Below are positions 25,733-33,588 of a DNA stretch of 64,000 nt, piece after piece. This stretch comes from Sphingomonas carotinifaciens (lineage in GTDB: Bacteria > Pseudomonadota > Alphaproteobacteria > Sphingomonadales > Sphingomonadaceae). Below the pieces are notes generated by a model. The model saw only the letters and a program-made list of their open reading frames with translations, was not told the DNA's origin and ran no database searches. The stretch lies in NCBI RefSeq assembly GCF_009789535.1, contig NZ_WSUT01000005.1, positions 1,418,501 to 1,482,500 of the forward strand, read 5' to 3'. The translations under genes and the position numbers were made by a program. How positions within the stretch are numbered: position 1 is the stretch's first letter; each line of letters starts with the position of its first letter.

Positions 25733-26464
25733 TCAGCGACATGCCCGCCAGCCGGCGGTGCCGCGATCGGCTTGGTCGAGGTGAAGATGATCGGCATGGG
25801 CCGCATTATAGTCGGGCGACAGCGTCGTGGCGAACAGCCGGCAGGCGCCGTCGCGCACCTCGCGCAGAAACGCGGCATTCTCCGCCCCGCCGGTCCAGTC
25901 GCGCGCGACGGTGATGCGCCGCCCGTTCGCCAGGCGGAAGCCGGCGATATCGATGGCGTCCGCCGTGGCATGCTCGCTCCAGGTGCTGCTGTCGCGCCCG
26001 GAGATGCGGCGGCAGTTATAGCTGCCGAAATGGTCGATGGCGGTGACGCGACTGCCAAAACGCTTCTGGGCGGCAGGCTGGACCACGGTCCATTCCCAGA
26101 GCGACAGGGCTGCGGCGACCGGACAGGCGATGCCGAGCCCGGCGGGACGATAGCCGATACGCTGCGCCCCCGTACCGGTCAGGCGGACGGCATCGTCATA
26201 GCCGCATTGCGCGCTGTCCCGTCGCGGGGGCAAAACCGTGTAGCGGACCCCGGCCTTGTCGAGCAGGCGCCGGCATTGCGGAAATTCGCTGCCCAATGCG
26301 GTCAACTTGCGGCCGGTGAACAGCCCGACCGGCGCGCCGAGATCGAGCGGGGTCCAGGGCAGATCCTGCGGGCGGCCCCGCATTATTCCCCAGGCGACGA
26401 ACAGCAGCGCCGCGACGACGGCGCCGATGACCAGCGCGGCGATCGTTCGGCGCAGCGTCCGCAT
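25733..26464 (-). CDS. extensin-like domain protein
   Basis: A 243-residue protein with one N-terminal membrane anchor (IAALVIGAVVAALLFVAWGI) and a periplasmic extensin-like C-terminal domain (PF06904 type). Signs are CGYDDAVRL, GIACPVAAALSLWEW, YNCRRISGR, and the metal-site-like HATADAIDIAGF and AHADHLHLD. This domain resembles D-Ala-D-Ala peptidase folds, which makes a cell-wall role plausible but unproven. Its ATG shares a base with the stop of the NUDIX gene (TGATG), and it overlaps the HAD gene region downstream, so the three are co-translated. Confidence 0.85.
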   Translation of the reverse strand: MRTLRRTIAALVIGAVVAALLFVAWGIMRGRPQDLPWTPLDLGAPVGLFTGRKLTALGSEFPQCRRLLDKAGVRYTVLPPRRDSAQCGYDDAVRLTGTGAQRIGYRPAGLGIACPVAAALSLWEWTVVQPAAQKRFGSRVTAIDHFGSYNCRRISGRDSSTWSEHATADAIDIAGFRLANGRRITVARDWTGGAENAAFLREVRDGACRLFATTLSPDYNAAHADHLHLDQADRGTAGWRACR

Positions 26465-27195
26465 CAGCCGCGGGTCGCCGCAGCGAGGCGTTCCGCGGTG
26501 ACCGGATAACCGCTATCCTCCGGGATGCAGAGCCAGTCGCCGTCGGCGCGGTGATCGACAAAGGGCGTGATCGTGCGGACGGGATGACGGGCCGCGTCGG
26601 CGGCGGCGTCCGCGAAATTGGCGAAGCGGGCAAGGCGCTCCAGCGTGCGGCGGGTGGGGTAGATGAGCATGGCCCGACCGGCATCGGCGGCGTTGAGCAC
26701 GGCCTGTGCCGTCGTCCAGAAAGCCCGCACGGTTTCCCCGCCATCCGGTTCCGGCGCGGGGGCATCGGCGGGCAGGCGGGCGAGATAGAAGCGCGTGTCG
26801 AAGATGCGCGCCACTGCATGATCCGGGCGCCAGCGGGCAAAGGGGATCAACGCGGCAAGATCGAGTGTCGCCGCGCTGAGCGACCCGGCAAGTGCGGCCC
26901 GGTCGGACACGGCGCCCGGCGCTGCATCCAGGCCGACAGCGATGCCGACTTCCTCGATCGTCTCCCGGATGGCAGCGATGCGTGCGGCAGCGTCATCGAC
27001 GGGAAGGCCGTGACCATCGGCGCGCGCGAGGTCGGCGGGATCGATGCGGCCGCCGGGGAATACCAGGGCGCCGCCGGCAAAGGCGAGTGCCGCGGCCCGC
27101 TCGACCATCAGGATTTCAGGCGCCGCATCAGGGCGGTCGCGCATCAGGATCAGGGTAGCGGCCGGGATGGCATCAGGCATCGCAGAAGGAGGCAT
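26464..27195 (-). CDS. NUDIX hydrolase
   Basis: A 243-residue NUDIX protein. The Nudix helix is interrupted by an insertion: GGRIDPAD is followed by AARIAAIRETIEEVGIAVGL, which holds the REx2EE catalytic core. This spacing recalls the peroxisomal/CoA-diphosphatase-like NUDIX group with a long loop. The C-terminal half has FYLARLPADAPAPEPDGGE. The substrate is unknown. I start at ATG 27195; an in-frame extension would run into the tRNA-Ala gene. It is first in the operon with the extensin-like and HAD genes. Confidence 0.8.
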   Translation of the reverse strand: MPPSAMPDAIPAATLILMRDRPDAAPEILMVERAAALAFAGGALVFPGGRIDPADLARADGHGLPVDDAAARIAAIRETIEEVGIAVGLDAAPGAVSDRAALAGSLSAATLDLAALIPFARWRPDHAVARIFDTRFYLARLPADAPAPEPDGGETVRAFWTTAQAVLNAADAGRAMLIYPTRRTLERLARFANFADAAADAARHPVRTITPFVDHRADGDWLCIPEDSGYPVTAERLAAATRG

Positions 27196-27281
27196 GACAG
27201 GGGAACGCGCGAGGTGGCGGATCGGGGGCGCGGGTCCCGTGCCAGGGCGGTTCGATGCGGATGATGTCAGAAAAGGCGGGG

Positions 27282-27357
27282 TGGTGGAGCCGAGGGGAAT
27301 CGAACCCCTGACCTCTGCAGTGCGATTGCAGCGCTCTCCCATCTGAGCTACGGCCCC
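27282..27357 (-). tRNA. tRNA-Ala (anticodon CGC)
   Basis: A 76-base cloverleaf with acceptor arm GGGGCCG/CGGCTCC (one G-T pair), D stem GCTC/GAGC, anticodon stem CTGCA/TGCAG with loop ATCGCAC (anticodon CGC, reading GCG), T arm AGGGG-TTCGATT-CCCCT, and encoded CCA. Confidence 0.95.
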
Positions 27358-27615
27358 GCCCCGGTCCGGCCCCGAGGGCCGGAAGTGATGCCCTTAGCGA
27401 GGCCGATCGGGCGATGCAACAGCGGTTTCACCCGCCCGGTATTTTCGGCTGCACCGCCGGCGGGCGGCATTGATCCAGATTTAGTCGCGGGAGGCGACCG
27501 GCTCGTCCGGGCCGGCGGGAACCATCATTCGCCTCGACCCTTGTTCAATCTGGAATATCCGACCGGGCCGTTACAGCACGGCGGATGCCGTAGGACCGAA
27601 CATCAGGAGGATACC

Positions 27616-28824
27616 ATGCCGTACGATCGCAATTCGCGGAGCGGTAACCGGGACGACCGCGATTTCGACTATGGTCGCGATTATGGATCGGGTCGTGATT
27701 ACACCTATTCCAGCGCGCGTGATTACGACGCCGCCGGGTCGTTCGACGATGAGCGCCGCGGCTATGGCGCGCGCGACTATGGGCATCAGCGTTACGCTCA
27801 GCGTGATCGCGGATACGGGCAGGGCCAGGATTACCGCAGCCAGGACTATCGGAGCCAGGATTACCGGGGTCAGGATTATCAGGGTAGCCGATTCGGTGGC
27901 GGCGAGCGCGGCTATGGCCGCGGCGGCGAATATGGCGGCTATCGCAATCACGAACGCTACGGCGTGCGCGACGAGGGCTCGCGTGGCGACGGGCATCGTC
28001 GTTTTGCCGGCGAGGATTACGGTCCGGCGCGCAGCGACTATCGCGGCGGTGGATACGGCCAGGACTCGCGCTATCGCGAGCAGCAGGATCATCGCGGCGG
28101 CGGCCGTTCCTCGCAGGATTACGGGCGTCAGCCGCAGGGCTATGACTATGAGGAGCGCGGCTTCATGGCGCGCGCCGGGGACGAGGTCCGTTCCTGGTTC
28201 GGCGACGAGGAGGCCGAGCGTCGGCGCGAGGCCGATTCGCGCTATGACGAGCGTTATTATGCCGAGCGCGACAATGATTATCACAGCTGGCGCTCCGGCC
28301 AGATTGCGGCACTCGACCGCGATTATGACGAGTATCGGAGCGAGAACCGCTCCAAGTTCGAGAACGAGTTCGGCACGTGGCGCACCCAGCGCCAGGGGCA
28401 GCGCGACCTGCTGAACAAGGTGACCGAGCATATGGACGTGGTCGGCTCCGACGGGACGCATGTCGGCACGGTCGACAAGGTTCGTGGCGACCGCATCCTG
28501 CTGACCAAGAACGACAGCGATGCGGGTGGTCGTCATCACTCCATCCCGTCGCGCTGGTTGCAGACCGTGGATACCAAGGTGACGCTGGCGAAGACCGCGG
28601 ACGAAGCCAAGAAGCATTGGCGTGACGAGGAAGACGCACAGGCGCTGTTCGGTGATCGGCCGGACGGGCGGCGCGACCAGACTGGCCAGTCCAACCATAC
28701 GAGCCAGACGGGTCAGGCCGGGCAGTCGAACCAGACCGGCCAGGCGAATCAGGCCGGCCAGTCGGGTCAGGCCGGGCAGGACGGTTCGCACGGGCTGAAC
28801 AAGAGCTTTTCCGGGACCTATTGA
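27616..28824 (+). CDS. Tyr/Arg/Asp-rich low-complexity protein with C-terminal DUF2171 domain
   Basis: A 402-residue protein. Residues 1 to about 190 are low complexity, dominated by Tyr, Arg, Asp, Gly and Gln, with tandem SQDYR-type units near residues 72-90. A charged helical stretch follows (about 195-270, including ALDRDYDEYRSENRSKFENE). A DUF2171-like beta domain covers about 275-335 (MDVVGSDGTHVGTVDKVRG). The tail from about 352 is made of Gln/Ser/Asn/Gly repeats of the type GQAGQSNQT. AGGAGG lies 5 bases before the ATG. The composition suggests a disordered, possibly phase-separating stress protein; this is an inference. An intrinsic terminator follows. Confidence 0.8.
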   Translation: MPYDRNSRSGNRDDRDFDYGRDYGSGRDYTYSSARDYDAAGSFDDERRGYGARDYGHQRYAQRDRGYGQGQDYRSQDYRSQDYRGQDYQGSRFGGGERGYGRGGEYGGYRNHERYGVRDEGSRGDGHRRFAGEDYGPARSDYRGGGYGQDSRYREQQDHRGGGRSSQDYGRQPQGYDYEERGFMARAGDEVRSWFGDEEAERRREADSRYDERYYAERDNDYHSWRSGQIAALDRDYDEYRSENRSKFENEFGTWRTQRQGQRDLLNKVTEHMDVVGSDGTHVGTVDKVRGDRILLTKNDSDAGGRHHSIPSRWLQTVDTKVTLAKTADEAKKHWRDEEDAQALFGDRPDGRRDQTGQSNHTSQTGQAGQSNQTGQANQAGQSGQAGQDGSHGLNKSFSGTY

Positions 28825-28869
28825 TCCGGTGAGGTGATCCGGCGGTGCGCCGCCGGAACGTTCAAGGAA

Positions 28870-28899
28870 AAGGCCCGGGCCGCATGCCCGGGCCTTTTT
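28870..28899 (+). terminator. intrinsic terminator after the DUF2171 gene
   Basis: AAGGCCCGGGC (28870-28880) pairs with GCCCGGGCCTT (28886-28896) around CGCAT, and a run of five Ts begins at 28895. Confidence 0.85.
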
Positions 28900-28971
28900 G
28901 ATTTGGCCTTTTCGATTTGGCAGGGCGCGCGGCATGATCGCCGCGCAGAAACAAGCAGGAGAGACACCGCG

Positions 28972-29961
28972 ATGGCACAGGCATGGACGCTGACGAACCG
29001 GCCCAAGGGATTGCCCAAGGCCAGCGATTTCGCGCTGGTCGAGCAGCAATCGGGTAGCCTGGAGGACGGGCAGGTGCGCGTCGCCAACCGGTGGCTGTCG
29101 GTCGACCCCTATATGCGCGGCCGGATGAACGACGTGAAAAGCTATGTCCCGCCGTTCGAACTGGGGCAGCCGATGCAGGGCCATGCGCTGGGCGAGGTCG
29201 TGGAAAGCCGGGCCGATGCCGTGCCGGTCGGGACGATGGTCAGCCACATGGCCGGATGGCGGGACGAGGCGGTGCTGCCTGCCGATCAGGTACAGGCGCT
29301 GCCGCCGATCGATGTCGCGCCGCAGGCCTTTCTGGGGCAGCTCGGCATGCCGGGAGTGACGGGCTATTTCGGCCTGCTGGCGGTGGCCGAGGCCAAGGCC
29401 GGCGACACGGTGTTCGTCTCCGCCGCGGCCGGTGCCGTCGGATCGACGGTAGTGCAACTGGCCAAGGCCAAGGGCATGACCGTGATCGGATCGGCCGGCG
29501 GCGCGGAAAAATGCGCTTGGGTGCGTGAGATCGGCGCGGACGCGGTGATCGACTATAAGTCCGGGCGTCCGATCGCCGAAGCGCTGGGCGAGGCCGCACC
29601 CAAGGGGATCGACGTGTATTTCGACAATGTTGGCGGCGACCATCTGGATGCGGCGCTGGCCCAGGCCCGTCTGCGCGCGCGCTTCGCGATTTGCGGGATG
29701 ATCGAGGTGTATAACGAGGCAAAGCCAACCAGCCTCCGGCATCTGGCGCAGATGATCGGCAAGCGTGTGAGAATGCAGGGATTTATCGTCAGCGACTATT
29801 TGGATCGCGCCGGTGAATTCTATGCCGACATGGGTGATCTGGTGAAGAACGGCGCCTTACAGCGGCAGGAAACGGTGTTTGAAGGACTTGATGCCACACC
29901 GGAGGCATTTTTAGCCCTGTTTTCCGGGGGTAACACCGGAAAGATGCTTGTGAAGCTGTGA
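28972..29961 (+). CDS. NADP-dependent medium-chain oxidoreductase (PTGR/CurA type)
   Basis: A 329-residue zinc-free MDR enzyme of the prostaglandin/leukotriene reductase or alkenal-reductase group. It has the substrate-site VDPYMRGRMND, the nucleotide loop SAAAGAVGSTVVQLAK (AAxGxxG Rossmann motif), and YFDNVGGDHLDAAL. It probably reduces alpha,beta-unsaturated carbonyls with NADPH, which would help against reactive aldehydes. The start at 28972 is chosen because AGGAGAG lies about 10 bases upstream and matches the family N-terminus. It is preceded by a terminator. Confidence 0.9.
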   Translation: MAQAWTLTNRPKGLPKASDFALVEQQSGSLEDGQVRVANRWLSVDPYMRGRMNDVKSYVPPFELGQPMQGHALGEVVESRADAVPVGTMVSHMAGWRDEAVLPADQVQALPPIDVAPQAFLGQLGMPGVTGYFGLLAVAEAKAGDTVFVSAAAGAVGSTVVQLAKAKGMTVIGSAGGAEKCAWVREIGADAVIDYKSGRPIAEALGEAAPKGIDVYFDNVGGDHLDAALAQARLRARFAICGMIEVYNEAKPTSLRHLAQMIGKRVRMQGFIVSDYLDRAGEFYADMGDLVKNGALQRQETVFEGLDATPEAFLALFSGGNTGKMLVKL

Positions 29962-29994
29962 CCGGATCTTGGCCAGATAAGTTTGAGATGGCCG

Positions 29995-30031
29995 GGAACC
30001 TTTTGGTTAGTTGTAAAACAACGCAGGTTCC
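29995..30031. other. bipartite inverted repeat
   Basis: GGAACC (29995-30000) and GGTTCC (30026-30031) flank a second inverted repeat, GTTGT-AAA-ACAAC (30010-30022). It lies just upstream of the membrane-anchored gene at 30074 and could be an operator or a weak terminator. Confidence 0.35.
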
Positions 30032-30073
30032 TAATCATCAAAATTGATATACCCGTCCGGAGTAATCGGGTGG

Positions 30074-30526
30074 GTGGGTTTGATCGTGATTGTCGAGATC
30101 GTCTTGGGCGGCACGCTGCTTGCCGGCAGTGGTGCCGCCGTTTCCAACTTCGTTCGTAGCCGGCGTGAAAGGCGCCGCGATGCATGGCGGCGCGAGAAGG
30201 CGGCGGAGCATCAGGCGCGTTGGACTGCCGCGGTCGAGAAAGTGACGCCGTTGGAGGCGCCGGTATTCGCCATACCGGCAAACGACGCGGTCGAAAGCGC
30301 GCCGCTTCCCCGGACGATCCCGCAGGGGGCGCCGGGCACGCGCGTGACCGATCCTCCCGCGGTGATGCCGAGCCGGGTTTTCTGGTCGATCAACGGCTAT
30401 CATGCGATGCCGTCGGGGTGGCAGACGCTGGAGGTGGGCCTTTGGCGCCCGAGCGGCGCCGACCGGCAGCGGCATTACCCGTTCGACCGGTCGGATCGCC
30501 GGCGGCGATCGATTCATCCTTTCTGA
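30074..30526 (+). CDS. membrane-anchored protein of unknown function
   Basis: A protein of about 150 residues with one N-terminal membrane helix (LIVIVEIVLGGTLLAGSGAAV) followed by a very basic stretch (RSRRERRRDAWRREK), so the C-terminal part should be cytoplasmic. The C-terminal third has a Trp/Tyr-containing core (SRVFWSINGYHAMPSGWQTL). I recognise no family. GTG at 30074 is preferred, with CCGGAG 11 bases upstream; a TTG at 30044 is an alternative. No operon partner is visible. Confidence 0.55.
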   Translation: MGLIVIVEIVLGGTLLAGSGAAVSNFVRSRRERRRDAWRREKAAEHQARWTAAVEKVTPLEAPVFAIPANDAVESAPLPRTIPQGAPGTRVTDPPAVMPSRVFWSINGYHAMPSGWQTLEVGLWRPSGADRQRHYPFDRSDRRRRSIHPF

Positions 30527-30582
30527 TCCGGCGGTTGGCTCCGCGGCGTCAGGGGCAGTGATGTCACCGCCCCCCATATTCT

Positions 30583-30610
30583 GTTCTAGCCGATCGGTTC
30601 TAGCCGATCG
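30583..30610. repeat. perfect 14-base tandem duplication
   Basis: GTTCTAGCCGATCG occurs twice head to tail. The second copy contains the stop codon region of the metallopeptidase gene (minus strand), so the end of that gene was duplicated downstream. Confidence 0.8.
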
Positions 30611-31499
30611 CGGCGTCGAAGGTGTTGCACTGCGCCGGGTCGCCGGTTTCCAGGCCACGGCGCAGCCAGCGCATCCGCTGTTCGGAGGTGCCATGGGTGA
30701 AGCTGTCGGGGACCACGCGACCGCCGGCTTCGCGTTGCAGCGTGTCATCGCCGATCGCGCGGGCGGCAGTCATGCCTTCCTCGATATCGCCGGGTTCCAG
30801 GCGGTTGCGGTTGCGGGCGGCCCAGACGCCGGCATAGCAATCGGCCTGTAGCTCCAGGCGGACGGACAGGGCGTTGCCCTCTGCGCGGCCAGCGCTGGCC
30901 TGCGCCCGGCTGACCTCGGTCGAGGTGCCGAGCAGATGCTGGATGTGGTGGCCGAATTCGTGCGCGATCACATAATAGCGCGCGAAATCACCCTGGGCGC
31001 CGAAGCGATTGGCGAGTTCGTCAAAGAAGCTGGTGTCAAGATAGATGCCGTTGTCCGACGGGCAGTAGAACGGCCCCATGGCGGACTGTGCCGCGCCGCA
31101 GCCGGACTGGCCGGAACCGGTGTAGAAGCGGAGCATCGGCACCTCGAACCGCTGGCCCGATTGCGCGAAAATCTGTTCCCAGGTATTCTGCGCATTGCTG
31201 TAAGCCTGGCACGTCTCCCGCCTGGCCGGGGTGGCGTCGCAGACCTGACGGACGTCGGTACCCGTGGAGGGACCGCGGCTGACCGGCGTGCCGACCTGAC
31301 CGCCGCCGCCAAGCAGGTTGAGCGGGTTCATTCCGAGAACGGCGAGGATGATCAGCACGACGACGATGCCGCCGCATCCGAAGCGGCTGCCGATCAGCGG
31401 CAGCAGCCCGAACAGCAGACCGCCGCCACCGCCGCCGAATCCGCCGCCACCCTGCGCCTCACCGACATTGATGTCGTTGTCATAATCGTCGAGCCGCAT
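30600..31499 (-). CDS. neutral zinc metallopeptidase (YpfJ/KPN_02809 type)
   Basis: A 299-residue membrane-anchored peptidase. An N-terminal Gly-rich stretch (residues 15-27) precedes one membrane helix (GGIVVVLIILAVLGM). The periplasmic domain has the zinc site HEFGHHIQHLLG and a downstream LQADCYAGVWA glutamate region, with cysteines conserved in the family. The start at 31499 fits the family N-terminus MRLDDYDND and has GAAGAGGGG upstream. The physiological substrate is unknown. Its 3' end carries a 14-base tandem duplication. Confidence 0.9.
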   Translation of the reverse strand: MRLDDYDNDINVGEAQGGGGFGGGGGGLLFGLLPLIGSRFGCGGIVVVLIILAVLGMNPLNLLGGGGQVGTPVSRGPSTGTDVRQVCDATPARRETCQAYSNAQNTWEQIFAQSGQRFEVPMLRFYTGSGQSGCGAAQSAMGPFYCPSDNGIYLDTSFFDELANRFGAQGDFARYYVIAHEFGHHIQHLLGTSTEVSRAQASAGRAEGNALSVRLELQADCYAGVWAARNRNRLEPGDIEEGMTAARAIGDDTLQREAGGRVVPDSFTHGTSEQRMRWLRRGLETGDPAQCNTFDAAIG

Positions 31500-31622
31500 G
31501 GGCGCCCCTCTTCCCTGGCGAAAGTTGCGTTGGCGTGATGAACCCCCGACCGGCCTCGACGGTTGCACGGGGCGATGGGTTCGCGTCATGCTGATGGCGA
31601 ACACAAGGCAAGGGTGAGGGGG

Positions 31623-32414
31623 ATGAGCATGTTCCTGCAGGGCAAGACGGCGATCGTGACCGGATCGACCTCGGGGATCGGCTTTGCGATTGCCGAGGTG
31701 CTGGCCAAGGCGGGCGCGTCGGTGGTCATCAACGGCTTTGGCGAGGCGGAGGCGATCGAGGAGAAGCGCGCCCGGCTGGCGGAGGCGAGCGGGGCGGCGG
31801 CGCTGTACGTGCCCGCCGACATGCGCCAGCCCGACGAGATCGCGGCGATGGTCGAGCAGGCGGTGGCCGAGACGGGATCGTGCGACATCATCGTCAACAA
31901 TGCCGGCATCCAGCATGTCGCGCCGATCGACACGTTCCCGGTCGACAAGTTCGACGCGATCATCGCGATCAACCTGTCGGCGGCGTGGCACATGATGCGC
32001 GCGGCGGTGCCCCACATGCGGGCCAAGGGCTGGGGGCGGATCATTTCCACCGCGTCGGCGCACAGCCAGGTCGCCAGCCCCAACAAGTCGGCCTATGTCG
32101 CGGCCAAGCACGGCGTGGTGGGGATCACCAAGACGGTGGCGCTGGAGGTGGCGACGGACGGGATTACCGTGAACTGCATCTCGCCGGGCTATGTCTGGAC
32201 GCCGCTGGTCGAGCAGCAGATCCCCGACACGATGACCGCGCGCAAGCTGAGCCGTGATCAGGTGATCAACGACGTGCTGCTGGCCGCGCAGCCGACCAAG
32301 CAGTTCGTGACCTGTGAGGAGGTGGCCGCGATGGCGCTGTTTCTGTGCCGGGACGAGGCGCGTTCGATCACGGGGGCGAACCTGGCGATGGACGGGGGGT
32401 GGACTGCGGCATGA
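31623..32414 (+). CDS. hbdH: 3-hydroxybutyrate dehydrogenase (short-chain dehydrogenase)
   Basis: A 263-residue SDR enzyme that oxidises 3-hydroxybutyrate to acetoacetate with NAD. Motifs are TGSTSGIG (cofactor loop), NNAGIQHVAPIDTFP, catalytic Ser/Tyr/Lys in STASAHSQVASPNKSAYVAAK, and SPGYVWTPLVEQQIP, typical of bacterial 3-hydroxybutyrate dehydrogenases. Start at 31623 is chosen over an upstream in-frame ATG (31563) because AGGGGG directly precedes it. It overlaps the next gene by ATGA. With phaZ (4101) it would complete PHB breakdown. Confidence 0.9.
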   Translation: MSMFLQGKTAIVTGSTSGIGFAIAEVLAKAGASVVINGFGEAEAIEEKRARLAEASGAAALYVPADMRQPDEIAAMVEQAVAETGSCDIIVNNAGIQHVAPIDTFPVDKFDAIIAINLSAAWHMMRAAVPHMRAKGWGRIISTASAHSQVASPNKSAYVAAKHGVVGITKTVALEVATDGITVNCISPGYVWTPLVEQQIPDTMTARKLSRDQVINDVLLAAQPTKQFVTCEEVAAMALFLCRDEARSITGANLAMDGGWTAA

Positions 32415-33004
32415 GGGGGGTGTTAGGGGCGGCGGTGCTGGTGGTGGTCGCGGGGTCGGCCGTGGCAGCGGATCGGGCGGACTGGCGGCGGGTGGCCACC
32501 AAGGAGGATCGGGGACGGTTGCGGCGGTGGCGCGACGCATGGGTCGAGGCGATGGCGCAGGTACGGGCCAGCGAACATGCCCGGGCAGCGGCCGCGCTGG
32601 GCGCGCTGGTGGATGGCGACCGGGCGCTGGCCGACCCCGCGCTGCCCGACGGCGACTATCGCTGCCGCACGATCAAGCTGGGCGCCAAGGGCATGACGCG
32701 CCTGCGCTACGTCGCCTATCCCTTCTTCGGATGCCGGGTGTCGGAGGGCGGCAGCCGGCTGGTCAAGCTGGACGGATCGCAGCGCTTCGCCGGGCGGCTT
32801 TATGCCGATACCGATGCGCGCGCGGTGTTTCTGGGAACGCTGATGCTGGCGGACGAGGCGCGGCCGCTGGCCTATGGCCGGGACCGGGCGCGCGACATGG
32901 TGGGGATCGTCGAGCGGGTCGGGCCGGCGCGCTGGCGGATCGCGATGCCCTATCCCGCCTATGAATCGCTGCTGGACGTGGTGGAGATCGTGCCGGCGGG
33001 CTGA
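32411..33004 (+). CDS. DUF4893-type exported protein, paralogue 1
   Basis: A 197-residue exported protein with a signal peptide (LGAAVLVVVAGSAVAA). The mature part carries GDYRCRTIKLG, VAYPFFGCRVSE and YGRDRARDMVGIVERVGPARWRIAMP, which align with the protein at 36708. I assign both to DUF4893 from memory. Two cysteines in each copy could form a disulfide. The ATG overlaps the hbdH stop (ATGA), so it is co-translated with that cytosolic enzyme although exported. The last 46 bases overlap the convergent gene at 32959. Function unknown. Confidence 0.75.
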   Translation: MRGVLGAAVLVVVAGSAVAADRADWRRVATKEDRGRLRRWRDAWVEAMAQVRASEHARAAAALGALVDGDRALADPALPDGDYRCRTIKLGAKGMTRLRYVAYPFFGCRVSEGGSRLVKLDGSQRFAGRLYADTDARAVFLGTLMLADEARPLAYGRDRARDMVGIVERVGPARWRIAMPYPAYESLLDVVEIVPAG

Positions 33005-33582
33005 GCCGCGGCCACCGGCGCGATCGGCGGCAGCGTGGCGAGATACGCCCTGCCATGCTGGCCGATCGGAGTGACGCGGCCGGCATTGGCCGCGGCCACC
33101 GCCTTCAGATAGGAGCGCGGCTTGCGCATCAGCTTCGGCTGGTCGAGCCCGGTCAGGCCGAGGCGGCCGGCCGCCTCCTTGACGAAATGGATGCAGTTGC
33201 GCGTGCCCAGATCGTAGCGGCTGTCGCCGCCATCCTCGCTCCAGCCGGCGATCAGCGCCAGGATCTCGGCATATTGCGCATCGGTCATCACCACCGAGAA
33301 TTGCGCGTCGCTGCCCGCGACATAGCCGGGGGTGGGGCGATCGAGACGGCCCGCCACCGATCCGAACAACAGCGCCGGGCTGACCGAGCGGGCGGTGAAG
33401 CCGAAATAGCTGTCGACCGGCGGGCCACCGGCATCGGCCACGCCCCGCAGGCTGAAAAAGGTGTGCGGGAAACTGTTGCCGAGCTCATGGCTCCAGAAGG
33501 TGATGGTGACCGCGGCCTGCGCCGGCATCGCCGATGCCAGCCAGAGCAGCAGGGGAGCGAGCAGGCGAAGGAGCGGGCGCAT
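32959..33582 (-). CDS. exported protein with permuted NlpC/P60-like cysteine motif
   Basis: A 207-residue exported protein; the signal peptide is residues 1-23 (ending PAQAA). An early histidine-bearing segment (FWSHELGNSFPHTFFSL) and a later GTRNCIHFVKEAAGRLGL recall the His-then-Cys order and NCxHFV motif of circularly permuted papain-like (LRAT/YiiX-type) NlpC/P60 proteins. That makes a cell-wall or lipid hydrolase or acyltransferase plausible; it is inference from a short motif. Its 3' end overlaps the convergent DUF4893 gene by 46 bases. The CDF transporter ends 6 bases upstream on the same strand. Confidence 0.65.
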   Translation of the reverse strand: MRPLLRLLAPLLLWLASAMPAQAAVTITFWSHELGNSFPHTFFSLRGVADAGGPPVDSYFGFTARSVSPALLFGSVAGRLDRPTPGYVAGSDAQFSVVMTDAQYAEILALIAGWSEDGGDSRYDLGTRNCIHFVKEAAGRLGLTGLDQPKLMRKPRSYLKAVAAANAGRVTPIGQHGRAYLATLPPIAPVAAAQPAGTISTTSSSDS

Positions 33583-33588
33583 GGCCCA

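Noticed and set aside
27470..27483. TTGAT-CCAG-ATTTA as a third FNR box before the DUF2171 gene
   Set aside because: The second half-site has two mismatches.
27829..27880. Short tandem repeats resembling a CRISPR array
   Set aside because: They are coding repeats (SQDYR units) inside the DUF2171 protein, without spacers.
27571..29742. Open frame of 723 codons on the minus strand
   Set aside because: Antisense to the DUF2171 protein and the oxidoreductase, with repetitive Ile/Ala composition reflecting the low-complexity repeats on the other strand.
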